A stretch of 64,000 bases of DNA from Sinonovacula constricta (GCA_007844125.1 CM017571.1:33154613-33218612), one strand, 5' to 3'; shown: positions 48,113 through 61,355, numbered from the stretch's first letter. Numbers and translations: made by a program. Notes: generated from the sequence alone by a model not told the origin.

Positions 48113-49562
48113 TCTTTGTAACCTTTTTAAAAATGCAATTAAAAACATTTTGATGACTTATTCAACCTGTCCTTGACAAAAAGCTACAATTTAAATGCAC
48201 ACTAAATTGTTATAAACAACAGACTTTCACGTAAACGAAGAAATCGTGGTGGAAATACAAGCTAAATTCTCAATTAAGAATGAATAAGCACATTTTTTTG
48301 TAATTTATTTGTATTTTACATACATTTACTGGTAATTAACGAAGCACCTGAATGGTCGATAATAAATATCGCGTGTCAGTCACTCATTCTCGTGACTTCA
48401 TTCATAGCACATGGTCCCGTTTTTTATGATTGAGATATCTTATAATCTTGTTTCGTCATTTTTATCACGTAAAGAAACTACTGGTACGCATACATAAAAC
48501 TCGCTGAATATCACTTCGGCAATACATAAATTATAAATGAAGGTGGGCGCGGTTGTTGACATACTGTAATATTCTTTATTATTAAATACGCATGTTATGT
48601 GTAACTAAATTGAATCTAAAATAATATTCAACAATGCGTAATGCTGACTTTAATTATCCAATTAGCAGACACTCCAATTATACATAAAAAAATCTTCAAA
48701 ATATCACCTACTCACGTATGAAGACAAACATAAAAATGTAAACATTGTCGTTTAGGGCTTTTAAATGCCGGCACAGTGCATCGATTTGAATACCAATTGG
48801 TTCTATGACAATTAGCTGGTGACTTATTTACGGTGATGGCTTTTCCTTTTAATCATTTTTGTCACTTTTCAACCATATGTCGGGGATGTTTAAGACCATA
48901 AGTTTAGGGCCTTTTTTTCAAATTCAGTGCGTAGTTTTTACTTACATTTCATAAACAATGATGTGACAGTATGTGAATACCGTTACATAAGCCCAGGTAA
49001 TTAATTATTTTGATGGTATTTTTGACAAATCTATTACGTTAATGGCCATTTGAAAAGAAAATCTAATAAAGATGTGCATTGTATTTACACTGTAATTCTT
49101 CTATGTAAATAAGTAAATGGTTTCTATCAGGTAGCACATCTTATTGTTGTTGTTTTTATTGTTAAGGTTCATTATCAAGTCACTATTTTGCTTTAATCAC
49201 GTGAACAATTGCTTTTTTGTTATGTGTACTATGCAAGTACATATACGTCTAAAAGAATAAATAAATAATGACACAAAAAAACGAACTTGAATGAAAGACA
49301 CACAAAAATCATATCAGTATTTTATCAACGTACATGATCCTCTGTTGCGCGTGTTTTTCTGGGTCCATTTAGGTTTCGAACCAGGTGTTCCCGCCAGTGT
49401 TTGTATGTTGTCAGCAAGGACTGGACACCCTTGGGCTAGTGCACTCTTTACTTCGATCGTAGGTACTGGTAACCCGTGTTACAACACTAACTTGCTCGTA
49501 AGATCTATGCACACAAAATTCGACCAGTTCTGCTGTACATTTTTGTTCGTTTATAAGACATA

Positions 49563-49680
49563 AATCTCTCTCTCTTTCTCTCACTCTCTCTTTCTCTCAC
49601 TTCCTCTCTCTGTCTCTCCTTCTTTCTCCATCGATCCATTTCTCTCCTCTCTCTCTCTTCTCTCGCTCGATCTCTCTCAT
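49563..49680. repeat. (CT)n-rich pyrimidine tract in intron 1
   Basis: Interrupted CTCTCT runs for about 115 bases. Confidence 0.85.
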
Positions 49681-49935
49681 ATGCATGCTTCAGTGTGGAT
49701 ACCTCTTGCCAATATAGCTAGGCGCCGCCGACGCAAAAATCAAAATGTTACATATTATTAAATTGTGGCATTGCAAAAGTCTCTGTATATGCACATGTAT
49801 TGTTCACATGAAGACAACAAGTGAAATCGACTGGTTAACATTGTTGCATAACTACGAATGAGATATAGGTATAAATGTGTGTATGTGTAAAAAAGGTTAG
49901 GATCATGAAAAAAAAATGTTTTTTTTGTTTTTTTT

Positions 49936-49973
49936 GGGGGGGGGGGGGGAGGGGGGGGGGGCGGGGACGGGGG
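49936..49973. repeat. G-rich tract in intron 1
   Basis: About 38 bases, nearly all G, preceded by T runs. It could form G-quadruplex and resembles the G-rich interior of the hAT-like MITEs, but no terminal repeat is visible. Confidence 0.85.
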
Positions 49974-50519
49974 TCATAATTCATTTGTTTTATTATTGAA
50001 CTCATATGAATTATATGTTAACAACTAAATTCATACTTAAGCAGGTGTCAAAGGATTCCGAAACTAAAAGTACAGAGCTTTAACAGGGAGTTACCGCTGA
50101 ATTATGGCAGATCTGGATCTATACTATCTGTTTAGGCTTGTTCCTGTGAGGTGAATAAGATAAATTTCGTTCTTTGCATTGAAGACTGAAAAGGTACGGA
50201 CACCATTGCATATAATTATAACAGCTGGATGTGTAATGTGTCAAAAGTGACAGATACGTAGTCCATCAACATAACATCTTGGCTAACATGCTGACATTTC
50301 GATTATAGTAATTACAGCACTGCGGGCGTTCATAGACAAATGGACAGATATGTATTTGTCTAGTCTTATTGACATAAAATATAACATAGTCACCAATTAT
50401 AATTAAACAGCTAAACTTATTAATATTCTATTACTTTATATAAAGTTTAAACGCTAACATGTGCTTTTTGTCTGATTAATAAACGAAATACTGAGCTCAA
50501 TATGTTTTCAAAGCTCAGC

Positions 50520-52005
50520 AAAACCACTGGTATTTCTAGAAAGCGTGATACCACATTGATGATATTTCTAGAAACCGTGATACCACATTGGTGATATTTC
50601 TAGAAACCGTGACACCACATTGGTGATATTTCTAGAAACCGTGACACCACATTGGTGATATTTCTAGAAAGCATGATACTACTTTGGTGATATTTCTAGA
50701 AAGCGTGATACTATTTTGCTCATATTTCTAGAAAGTGTTTTACCACATTGCCGATATTTCTAGAAAGCATGTTACCACATTTCTGATATTTCTAGACAGC
50801 ATGTTACCTCATTGCTGATATTTCGAGACAGCATGTAACCACATTGCTGATATTTATAGACAGCATGTAACCACATTGCTGATATTCCTAGACAGCATGT
50901 AACCACATTGCTGATATTCATAGACAGCATGTAACCACATTGCTGATATTCCTAGACACCATGTAACCACATTGCTGATATTCCTAGACACCATGTAACC
51001 ACATTGCTGATATTTCTAGACAGCATGTAACCACATTGCTGATATTTCAGACACCATGTAACCACATTGCTGATATTCATAGACACCATGTAACCACATT
51101 GCTGATATACCTTGACATCATGCAACTACATTGCTGATATTTCGAGACACCATGTAACCACATTGCTGATATTCCTAGACACCATGCAACTACATTGCTG
51201 ATATTCCTAGACATCACATAACCACATTACTGATATTCCTAGACACCATGTAACCACATTGCTGATATTCCTAGACACCATGTAACCACATTGCTGATAT
51301 TCCTAGACACCATGTAACAACATTGCTGATATTTCTAGACAGCATGCAACTACATTGCTGATATTCCTAGACACCATGTAATTACATTGCTGATATTTCT
51401 AGACAGCATGTAACCACATTGCTGATATTCCTAGACACCATGTAACCACATTGCTGATATTCATAGACACCATGTAACCACATTGCTGATATTCCTTGAC
51501 ATCATGCAACTACATTGCTGATATTTCTAGACACCATGTAACCACATTTCTGATATTCCTAGACACCATGCAACTACATTGCTGATATTCCTAGACAGCA
51601 TGCAACTACATTGCTGATATTTCTAGACATCACATAACCACATTACTGATATTCCTAGACACCATGTAACCACATTGCTGATATTCCTAGACACCATGTA
51701 ACAACATTGCTGATATTTCTAGACAGCGTGCAACTACATTGCTGATATTCCTAGACACCATGTAACAACATTGCTGATATTTCTAGACAGCATGTAACCA
51801 CATTGCTGATATTTCTAGACAGCACGTAACCACATTGCTGATATTTCTAGACAGCATGTAACCACATTGCTGATATTTCTAGACAGCATGTAACCACATT
51901 GCTGATATTTCTAGACATCACATAACCACATTACTGATATTTATAGACAGCATCTTTATCACATTGCTGATATTCATAGACACCATGTAACCACATTTCT
52001 ATACA
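50520..52005. repeat. 32-bp minisatellite in intron 1, about 46 copies
   Basis: The consensus joins ATTGCTGATATTCCTAGACA and CCATGTAACCAC; successive units start exactly 32 bases apart (for example 50941 and 50973). The first roughly eight units carry TTTCTAGAAA and GTGATACCACATTGGTG, and later units change to TTCCTAGACACCATG. There is therefore a gradient of variants along the array. It is non-coding and lies about 4.1 kb upstream of exon 2. Confidence 0.95.
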
Positions 52006-54489
52006 TTTACAGCCAACTAAATAATATATAAGTGTAAATAGTGTCAAATATTCATAATTTATATAAAATATAATGTGTCCTTGAAATATGTTTTTTTAAT
52101 TAAACTTGTAAACAATTTACTTTTGTTTATTTGCTGCTCTCATTTTAGGACAACGTGCACATTCGCGGAAATGTCAAATAAATCAGAAAGACATTATTAC
52201 TATTCTTTTCTTTATAACTGACGTATCTTAATTACTTACTACGTTATTATGTTCTGTTCTGTATAACTTATTCAACATCTATTTGTGAAACAGGACATCT
52301 ACATAGTTCCATTTATAAACACTATAGATTTTCTTTCCTGGTTTATAAAGTCACGTTTATCAAAGATTTTTGGCACTTTGAATTATCTCATTGTGCCAAT
52401 AAGGAGTACATTTCAATTTCAACGTGCTGGATCACGTCGCCATTAATATTCAATACGGACTTAAATTAGCACAAGGTTAAGGGAGATTCGTTTACGTTCA
52501 TTTTAAAACCCTGTAACAGCGGGTCCCGATTCTCCGATTCTAGAAAAGTTGATCCCTGAACGAAAAAACAAATCACGCAAAATATGTCCAAAAATAATTC
52601 TCATTTTAGACGTTGATGTGGCCTGAAAGACAAAATATTTAGGTGGTCTAGAATCTAGAGCGGTTTAACCACGTTAAAGCAGGGAATTAGTTCACTATCG
52701 CTTTATTCTGTTTACGTTACACGTTTCTCTTAGGTTTGGATGCTGTAATTTTGCGCGCTCTGGTGGTTCTTTATAAACTCATTTATTGTAAGTTCATTAA
52801 GGGTTAATTTCGTATGATCCCGTTTGCATGTAGTTAAAACAGGCCATACATAAAAATGTAAATATATATATTTTTTTCTGTTACGATTTTTATCTGTGTA
52901 ACATTGGTCGGAAAAAAATATTTTTGTAAACGTGCAGCCATATCGATCCGTAATCAGGCCGTTTGGTGAGTATTTATTGAAATAAAAATATGTGTTATAT
53001 GCATATAACAGTGATTGATAGAAAACAATGCGTGTGTCCGGTTACATACACTACGCATGTACTGATACATCTTTAATAAGCACAATCTTCAAGGTACACA
53101 AATGTATAGTGATCTTGAGTTTGAAATTGTTTCTTAGTACTTGACTGGTTATATGGGAAGTTCCACAACATGCTCAATCAGAAAAGGGGAAAATATTACT
53201 AAGCTTAATGTCTAAGACAACCTTCACTGCTTTCGAATATCATCCCAGGTTTAGTTTGTTTTTATTACTGTTGTATCATAAACCATTGTTATAGATGCAA
53301 CAAAAATGAAATCAATGTTGTCAAACAAAATGGTAACGTCAGTGGAGATCCATAGACACAAACAGAACCACTGGCGATCGTCAATTAGCTGGTAGATATC
53401 CTTACATAAATATATCATATTGTGTGACATTTAGACAAACAAGTTTCTAAATATATCCACAAGAAGGTGCGAGAAAGAAAAAAATGATACACTCTCGCGA
53501 AAAAATGAAAAATCTTTGCTAAGCAAATACTCGTACTTTATAATTTTGCTACAAATTATTTTCCCTCGGGGGTATACTGTCCTTAACCTAAATGGCGTTC
53601 TTTCTTGAGGGGAGACGAATTGGTCTATACTTAGTCTCTTATAAGCCTAACTGTAATTGCATTTTGCCCAAGTACTATCGACTCTATTCTTTGACAGCTT
53701 GATAACAAGAGAGATGCAGGCAGTTACCATAGCAGCGAAAAAGACACTTAGGTTAATGTATGTACAGATATACCTGCAGGACAAGAATATTAATGCTTAG
53801 TCTAGACAAGACACTCTCTCGTCTTTGTCAAATGCATCTGTCAAATGCAGGTGTAGAGCTGGTTTATTAATTGTATAATAGCCATTCTCTCCTTAAACGT
53901 GGATTTTTTTTTCATATTTTTCTGTCGTTTTTTTCTCTCACTTTCTGTCTCGTTTCATCTCTGTTTCCCCGTTGTCTTTTTCTGTCGATTTAATAATTTC
54001 TTTTTAACATTTTTTTCTATTTCTCTCCTTCTGTTTTCCCCTCAACCAGATCTTTACGTCTGATCCACTCTGACCACGTCTCTTTAGTATTTTATAATGT
54101 ATGTTTGTCTTTCTCTCTTATTTATTGTATTCTCTCAGTCAATGCCATAGTGTTTTGATAAATATTTTCATTGTGTACGTTGATCTGTAAAATATATTTT
54201 CCTCGAAATAGACACTTTCTGTGAGGATAAAGGGAGAGGGTGGGTCATAAGAGAAAGCAGACTTTTTGAAAACAAAACATACATGTACTTGCACAAGTTA
54301 CAATTCAAAAGATTAAATTCCGTACATCGTTTAAGCAGCACTTAATATTCGATTCTACACTACCCAGCTTTACATTTTGAACACAAGGGTGGTATTCGAC
54401 AGTTTTTTCTTATATCAAATACCTTATTTGCAGCATTGTGGTCATTATTTCTGCTTAGTTCAAACTTTAGTCTTAGAAAAGGCATTTTT

Positions 54490-54780
54490 GAATTCTAGCT
54501 CATTTTAAGACAGAACAAATCGTGAAATCTATCGCTTTGAGTGCTCATTCTTGCCAAATCTATAAATAAGCACAATGGGGATTTCTGCTAGAAATAGATA
54601 TCGACGTCAGCGCAGATTACTCAGATAATCATGTAACGTGATCTCAAAACTAAGTGCTCATATGGTTTCTTTAGTTTTAAGATAACTAACTGTGCAGCGT
54701 GGCTCGGTTAGGCAATACGTGTTTGTATTGCCATGTGCTTTTTTATAAAGCTATAGAGCACCAAACCGTCGAAACCACCT
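54490..54780 (-). repeat. dispersed TTAA-AGGTG family copy in intron 1
   Basis: In reverse it begins AGGTGGTTTCGACGG after TTAA (54781-54784). It shares GACGTCGATATCTATTTCTAG, TAGATTTGGCAAG and CAATACAAACACGTATTG-like blocks with 27823-28265. Moderately diverged. Confidence 0.6.
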
Positions 54781-55369
54781 TTAATATATACATAACATTC
54801 CTAAACATTACCTAAGACATTATGCCGTTTTATTTCTAGATCTGTCACCAACGTGCTAACGTGCACATTTTATTTGTCTTGCAATAATTAACATCTCCTT
54901 AATGACATTCATATGTACGTTAACACCATTTACAACAGTGTAGAAATTATGACAGACACATAATAACCTATACTGGCGTGTTTCTCAGCCTTATCATTGC
55001 GCGTGTTTGTCAATGTCATGCGCATTAATTTATTTAAATAGAAGATCTTATCCGAGGGCAGTGTAGACTCCAAGGCTCAAACCCCAGCCAAGGCTGCGTG
55101 TACGATTCAGTCGATTCATTCGAAAGACATGCAATTTTAAACAGACTCCTGTCAGCAAGATATGCTGGTTAATATAATAATGACGCTACATTTTGATGTC
55201 GTTTCATATAAGAGTTATTTCGACGTTTTGATACCCCCATTTTATAGTCAATGGTCGCATGCAAATTGGCATAGAATAATGCATAAACATATCTACTTCA
55301 AATAAAACAATAACTCTTCTTATCATATATCATATGAAAATCATATATGGATAAATTGTGTGGCTGATG

Positions 55370-55480
55370 AGACGGGGCCAAGTGAATTGGGTCGCCGCTG
55401 TACAACTCCTCTTATTATTAGCCCTTAACCTGGTGAGTTCGAGCCCCGGTCGGGGCGAAGACTTGCACGTGGGGGATGTC
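55370..55480 (+). repeat. tRNA-like fragment, possible SINE
   Basis: A B-box-like GAGTTCGAGCCCC follows a weak A-box region (AGTGAATTGGGTCGC). There is no cloverleaf and no second copy in the window, so support is weak. Confidence 0.25.
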
Positions 55481-56114
55481 TTCCATCTGAGCTATGATGC
55501 ACATGCAGTTCACCAAAGATATTAGAGTTAGTCTCTCTCCATCGCTTAATCCTGCTAATCTGGTCACAACTGTGTCGCTAAAATGTATTCATAAACATAC
55601 ACACAAAAGTTCGAATTTATATAACGAAAATAAGCAGACAAAGGGTTATTCTCTACAATATCAGTTGGCCAACCAGTTAAATGTAGCAAGGGGCTGGCCC
55701 CTTTGTTACTTTGAGTGTACATTGTAAATGACTAAAAAACAACAACAACGCAGGAACAAAAAATGTCACGTAAACAAGGTCAATTGTGTGTCTCCATTTG
55801 GTATGGCAACCAGTTTGTATGATTCAAAAGTTGTTTGGTTGTAGATCAATTTGCAGAATTAGACATGTCAAGCAAAGGTATAATTATATCCACAAGTCTG
55901 CCATCAGTAATATACTGTCACACACAGTGAAATAGGCAGAATCTAACTAGTCGATAAAATAGTGCCAGTTCAAGATTCGTGTACATGCACGCTGCCTTCA
56001 TTTAGCAACAACTGCGCAATGTATGATTCTGGTAGTGAGCTCGGATTTCTATACCTGTGGATATGTGTTTATATATAATATTTTCAATAGTTATGTGTTT
56101 TCTTTCGTTTACAG

Positions 56115-56144
56115 GTGCAGAATGGTCCTACTCCGGTGAAAGTG
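56115..56144 (+). CDS. alpha-carbonic anhydrase, exon 2 (30-bp micro-exon)
   Basis: Between a TTACAG acceptor and a GTGAGT donor, 30 bases complete the split Gly codon and encode AEWSYSGES plus one base. The W-x-Y-x-G motif is the start of the alpha-carbonic anhydrase domain in extracellular forms. The intron before it is about 13.5 kb and repeat-rich; the one after it is about 0.6 kb. Confidence 0.85.
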
Positions 56145-56758
56145 GTGAGTAAACATTGAAATAAAAGTTACATAACGAAGTAAAATTTCGAATTTGTACG
56201 AGACTTTTATAAGATTTGAAATTAAAAATCAACTTTAACGTGACTAAATCATCCAAGAGCTTAGTCTAAAATCACTATATATATATATTAAGTATTCTTA
56301 AAGGTTCCAATTATTTTTTAATTATTATTGTATATGAGTTTAATATTATTTGAAAAAGATCAGTGGGATGAATTTTAGTCCTGAAATCGCTTTATAATGA
56401 CACCAGTCATTTCTTTGTAACTTCTGAATAAATCTCATATCTGATTTCAATTTCAATCCTATTATAAAAAGATAACAAGCGTTTGTATGTGACTAAGCTT
56501 AGATTTGAAAATATACAAATACATACATGTATGTCTTATCGTAACTGAATGCGCATTGAATTAACTGCATATGCACAATATATCCTAGTTTAAAAAGTAA
56601 TAAACTTTACATTTCATTCCACTATCTTAAATACATTGAATAGATCAATAAAATCAGTCCATTTTATTAAATACTTACATGTCTGTTAGATCAAAACTCT
56701 GATACAGCACAAAACACAAAAAACAGTTTCTATAAGTTCAGCATCAACTGCATTTTAG

Positions 56759-56932
56759 GGCCTGACTTCTGGGGGCAGCTGTACCCAAAATGTGCAAATC
56801 CCCGACAGTCCCCGGTCGAGATTTACCACCAGTTGGCAGAACCGAACGAAAATCTGACTTCCTTCAAGTTCTTTGGCTACAAAGACATCACGACCCTCGA
56901 CAATCTGACAGTCTGGAACGACGGATACACAG
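56759..56932 (+). CDS. alpha-carbonic anhydrase, exon 3
   Basis: Acceptor TTTTAG, donor GTGGGT, 174 bases. It encodes GPDFWGQLYPKCANPRQSPV and continues to the active-site strand ending VWNDGYT. The Cys at residue 43 corresponds to the N-terminal Cys of the disulfide found in extracellular family members; its partner would be beyond the window. Two N-linked glycosylation motifs (NLT at residues 63 and 80) agree with secretion. Residue 88, aligned with His64 of human CA II (context NGH), is Tyr, so the standard proton shuttle is absent. Confidence 0.92.
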
Positions 56933-57859
56933 GTGGGTATCCATAGACGAGGCCAAGAGCCGTCGTCATCTTGACCGGTCTGAGAGTCTTAAATGCCCGA
57001 AAATAATTAGTTTAAAAACATTAAAAAATATTCCTATATGATCGAAAACTATTTGTTAGGATTAAAACGCTGCATTTAAGAAATAAGTGTGTAATATTAT
57101 AAAAACTTATAAAATAGTTAAAGGCTTTTGGCATTTATTTGTCGAAAAAAAGTAGAGCGCGACAAAGACGAAGCACAGAGAACTAGAAAGCTAGACGTTT
57201 TTGGCAAATTGAAAATTCTATAGTCTTTTAAGTCTCGATATTTCTTTTAAATTATTTCATTTTCAAATGAATATACAATGGATTAATGTAAGAAGACTGT
57301 GTAAGCTTGCTTTGGAGTTGTTGTTTTAATCTCAGCAACTACCAAGGTCAGATAAGAAAATGAACTTAAACTTATAAGCAAATTCATCACTAACTGTTTT
57401 GAGATCTGAAGAAGGTCGAATATTTTGTTATCTTAAAAAGTTAAAAAAAAAACAGACAGAATCTTTACAGCTTGTATATGTATTATTGGAAAGAGTTCAA
57501 TTTAGGTCGCTTGGATTTTCTTGGTTGTTAAGGTAAGACTTTTCTTAAATTCGTTATTTGTCAAATAAACGTTTACAGACCAAATGTTCCATCGATGCAA
57601 TTAATTAAAAGAAAATCATTGAGGTTTTTCTTTACTGTATTATTTTGATTGTTCCTACTTGTTTTACTATCTCTTGACAATATCTCCATACGGTTACTAT
57701 GGTTACGGTTAGTAGTATATGTATTAAACAAAAACGCCTTTATCTTTATCCATGACAGTGTGGTACATCAAGATTCTAAAGCTCAGTTATGTTATGATAA
57801 CTTACTTTATTTCAAGCTACACTGTTAAAAGCGGATTACCAGCTTCTTTTCTCTGACAG

Positions 57860-57955
57860 GGTCTCAGAGATCAGTTGCGATTTTCTGTTGTTGTTGTTTG
57901 CCATAAAAACAGCAAAAAAACAACAACAGAAAATCGGTAACTGATCTTTGAGACC
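57860..57955. repeat. 96-bp foldback element in intron 3
   Basis: The arms begin GGTCTCAGAGATCAGTT and end AACTGATCTTTGAGACC, with CGATTTTCTGTTGTTGTTG paired inside. The loop is about 14-18 bases. A short MITE or hairpin is likely. Confidence 0.85.
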
Positions 57956-58533
57956 TTTTGTGACGTCACCATAAAATGTCATTCAATAAAAGGTACCTGC
58001 CCTCTCGAATGGCGTCAATTATCCCAGCAGAACATATCGGTCAAGCACATCGGTTAACCATAAGTTAAACATTTTTAGTTTTATTACGGCTTGAGTGATG
58101 TCCGCTTTCAGCCGGTCGACTTTTATGACTTACAGGTTAACAGCTTTAATTGACTTTTAATATCATGCTAATAGTTTTCTCCGATATTACTGAGGAGTGC
58201 TACTACCAACACTGTGATTAAAGAGGCAGAACAATTATCGCAAACTACATTGCCAAAACATTGTCGACTGCTTACAATGAGCAAGATGTTCCAGTAGAGA
58301 GATGTGTGTATGATGACATATAGATATATATAGTCCTCCCCAATGGTAGATATTTGTTCGTAATTGTGCTAATATATGCTTTCAAAACATCTTTATTTGG
58401 CTTATATAACTAAATTTTGGCCCGCAATGTAATAATGACTTCATTATCTTAGTTTAAATCAATTTTTATAATATTTGAAAGCTGTAATCCGATATTACAA
58501 CAATACTGTGCAATTCAAAATTATGAAATGTTG

Positions 58534-58700
58534 TTATTGTTGTTTTATTGTTGTTTTGGTGTCATTGTTGTTGTTTTTTTGTGTGTTTTTGGGTGTTGGG
58601 TTGTTGTTGTTTTTGTTGTTTTTTTGTGTGTGGTGTGGTGTGTTGGTGGTGGTGGTGGTAGTGTGCTTGCGTGCGTGCGTGCGTGCGTGTGTGTGTGTGT
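58534..58700. repeat. (TTG)n/T-rich tract ending in (GTGC)n(GT)n
   Basis: T- and G-only simple sequence, with GTGGTGGTGG, then a GTGC run and GT repeats at 58668-58700. It ends about 90 bases before exon 4. The hydrophobic frame through it is not a gene. Confidence 0.9.
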
Positions 58701-58792
58701 TTTGTAATTCAAATATCTTAATCGACTGCGCTATTGAAAAAAATGGCAATGATTACGAAAAAGAAAAAGCACATTTACATTTCTCGTTCCAG

Positions 58793-58938
58793 TTACGGTC
58801 CGTGTCCATGGCAACTTGAATATCGAGGGCGGTGGGCTGGAAGGCCGATACAACCTGAAACATTTCCATTTCCATTGGGCCTCATCCGATTTGAATGGGG
58901 CCGAACATCGGCTCGATGGCGTTGACTTCCCACTAGAG
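58793..58938 (+). CDS. alpha-carbonic anhydrase, exon 4 (zinc site)
   Basis: Acceptor TTCCAG, donor GTTAGG, 146 bases, ending in phase 0. It encodes VTVRVHGNLNIEGGGLEGRY, then HFHFHWASSD, then GAEHRLDGVDFPLE. The His at residues 115 and 117 are the first two zinc ligands (94 and 96 in human CA II numbering). Glu127, in AEH, matches Glu106, which orients the zinc-bound hydroxide through Thr199. The residue aligned with Gln92 is His here. The sequence is fully compatible with catalysis so far. Confidence 0.94.
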
Positions 58939-60584
58939 GTTAGGCAGTAGAATTTGCTTATTTGTTTTACAAACATTTTTTTTACAAACATATCATGAAT
59001 AAAGCTTATTTGGTCAAAGAAAAAGAAAGCTTAAATATATCTTACGAGTTTGCTACGTTTATTGGTTTTTCGTTGAAATTATATTATTTAGAACAAATTG
59101 TTCAAGTACAGCGGGGATATCAATACCTGTACTTTATTGTTTGTCTTTATTACTGTAGACTTTCCACCAGGAGAATTTGTGTATAACAGTTTTTAAGTGG
59201 TTCTACATATTTGAAAATAAGCCAGAGAAAAGATTTTGTTCAGCCAAATTTTCGATCGATTTAACATATCGCTCTCTGTCACGTGGTGTACATCTTACAC
59301 AAAACATTCAGCGCTTTGATTATCCAATTACCAAACACTAATAATAAATATTTAAATGATCGTCTCATTTTATGATAGAAGCTTACTGTTAACACCATGT
59401 TAAGACTTGAGGATTTCAGGAAAAAAACAACAGATTTTTCTATAATATAAACACTATACCTATTTGTCATAAAGGACGTAATTATACAAAAAATTACAAA
59501 ACTATTGAATATTTCCATTATCTTTGTTAACAAATTGTTTGTTCAGTGATAGTTTACCTACTCCATATGAAACTTCTCAAATGGCTGACGATGCAAGCTA
59601 TTGTTTTATGGCACGTCACAGTGGACCTTTTGTTTAACCCAAAACAACAAATAAACATCGCTTTTGAAAACATTCATAATTGTGCTTTGTTTCCCCTCTT
59701 GTGATCGGTGTATTAATTAAGATGTTAAAAACAGATACTTACAATGGACACACTTATTGCCCGAAATCATAAAATCACACATAAAAAGCGAGGACTTAGA
59801 TCCCCAATTTTCTCACCATTTATAAACAGCTTTCGTGATAATTATTTAATATTTTTGTCACAAAAATGGTTTGAGATTTTCCTGATATTCATCTGGTTTC
59901 GCGCATATTTATCTAATTATTTAACCAAATATGAAATAACGATCGTAATATACAACTTAGCCAGCTAAACTTCTTTCGTGCAGTAGAACAAATATTGAAG
60001 GATTTCAACTTGAAATCTTACTTTATTAAGACGTATCATGAACGACTTTGAATTTTCATGAAAACAGAAATAACACTTAATAACAACAGTTGTCATGAAT
60101 CTGTACTTTCGATATTGTGCATCTAGAATAAATAGGTCTGTAGTGACGCTATAAAGCTCTGACACGTAAAAAATCTGTAAAGATAATATTATCTAGTACC
60201 ATGACAACTGCCTGTCTTGCAAGTTTATCACATTAGGAACGAGAACGTCACAAAAGAATTACACAATTTTACGATTAAGTAGTGGCAATTATGTACATGA
60301 GATGGCCTCTACGGCCTCTACGACGTAGAAATGTCTCCCGTTTGTCCAACTCACTTAAACCCTCTCATTGTGCTTTTTCCAAATCTATTTTGCCAAGCAC
60401 TGAATTGCATAGAGTATTTATATATTTTGCTTTATTTTGCTTATACATACATCACAGTTTTCATTCGACCTCTGTTACCGTATTGACTCTGTTTTCGTCA
60501 CCTCACATTTGCCCAAAACTAACTTATAAAGTAGTACTTTACCCTGTTCGTCGCCTGAAAAACAAACAGAATTGTATACATTAA

Positions 60585-60900
60585 AGGTGCTATCCGACGG
60601 TGTAGACTAACATTTCTTTTTCTGAAATAATCAAAAGAAATATCACGGTTTAAAGTGAAAAGTTCCTGCTAAATTATGTTTATTGATACCGTATATTGAA
60701 CATTACAGCATAAATCTACACTAGTCATTGCAAACCGATATTTCCTATCCAAGCCACTCTACACAGTCAGCTATTTTAAAACTATAAGAGAAACATAAAA
60801 CAACATTCTTTTACGTAATATCGTCATCCAGGGAACTTTTCACCTGAATTGTACTTTCTAACAATCTTGGTGGTGTTCAAAATCGTCTTTCCTTAGGCTA
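60585..60900 (+). repeat. dispersed TTAA-AGGTG family copy in intron 4
   Basis: It starts AGGTGCTATCCGACGG immediately after TTAA (60581-60584). It shares AGTTCCTGCTAAATTATG, TTTATTGATACC, GTAATATCGTCATCCAGGG and GTGTTCAAAATCGTCTTTCC with 44090-44500. Its left end is the best preserved in the window. Confidence 0.62.
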
Positions 60901-60999
60901 TGTGTGTATGACCCAAATGGTGGTGGTCATATAATGTGACATGTACATGTATTTGAAATTGGTAAACTGTCCTATGCCACCCCTAAAAAAGTAAATTCC

Positions 61000-61355
61000 T
61001 CATTTACAAAGCCTATAATGATCGTTATTCTCATTATACATAATTGAACTTTCTATTTACATAACTTATAACTAGCTTGTTATTCATTACACACAATCGA
61101 TCTAAAAACTTTTATAAACATCACCTATATTTATCATGATACTGATTGCTCACAATTTACCGTAAATCATGAGTTTACATGACATGTTTATCGACCTATT
61201 CATTGCACACAATGCACAGTAAATATTTTATTTACATAAACTATAATTATCAAACTACTCATTGCAGACAATTTACCGTATGTCTTCTTTTTACATAACT
61301 TACAGATAATGTCTTATTCATTGCACGCAGTTTAACGTAAATCTTCTATTTACAT
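61000..61355. repeat. 60-bp tandem repeat, about 6 copies, in intron 4
   Basis: The unit has TTATTCATTGCACACAATTT, ACCGTAAATCTTC and TATTTACATAACTTATA. Copies recur near 61082, 61144, 61198, 61258 and 61317, about 60 bases apart, with substitutions. Confidence 0.85.

Noticed and set aside
49340..49500. B-box-like GGTTTCGAACC / GGTTCGAAACC region
   Set aside because: No convincing A box or SINE body and no second copy in the window.
50520..52005. CRISPR-like array (32-bp units)
   Set aside because: Whole units repeat head to tail with no spacers, so it is a minisatellite.
58475..58819. 114-codon hydrophobic + strand ORF
   Set aside because: It is a translation of T/G simple repeats that runs into exon 4 in the wrong frame.
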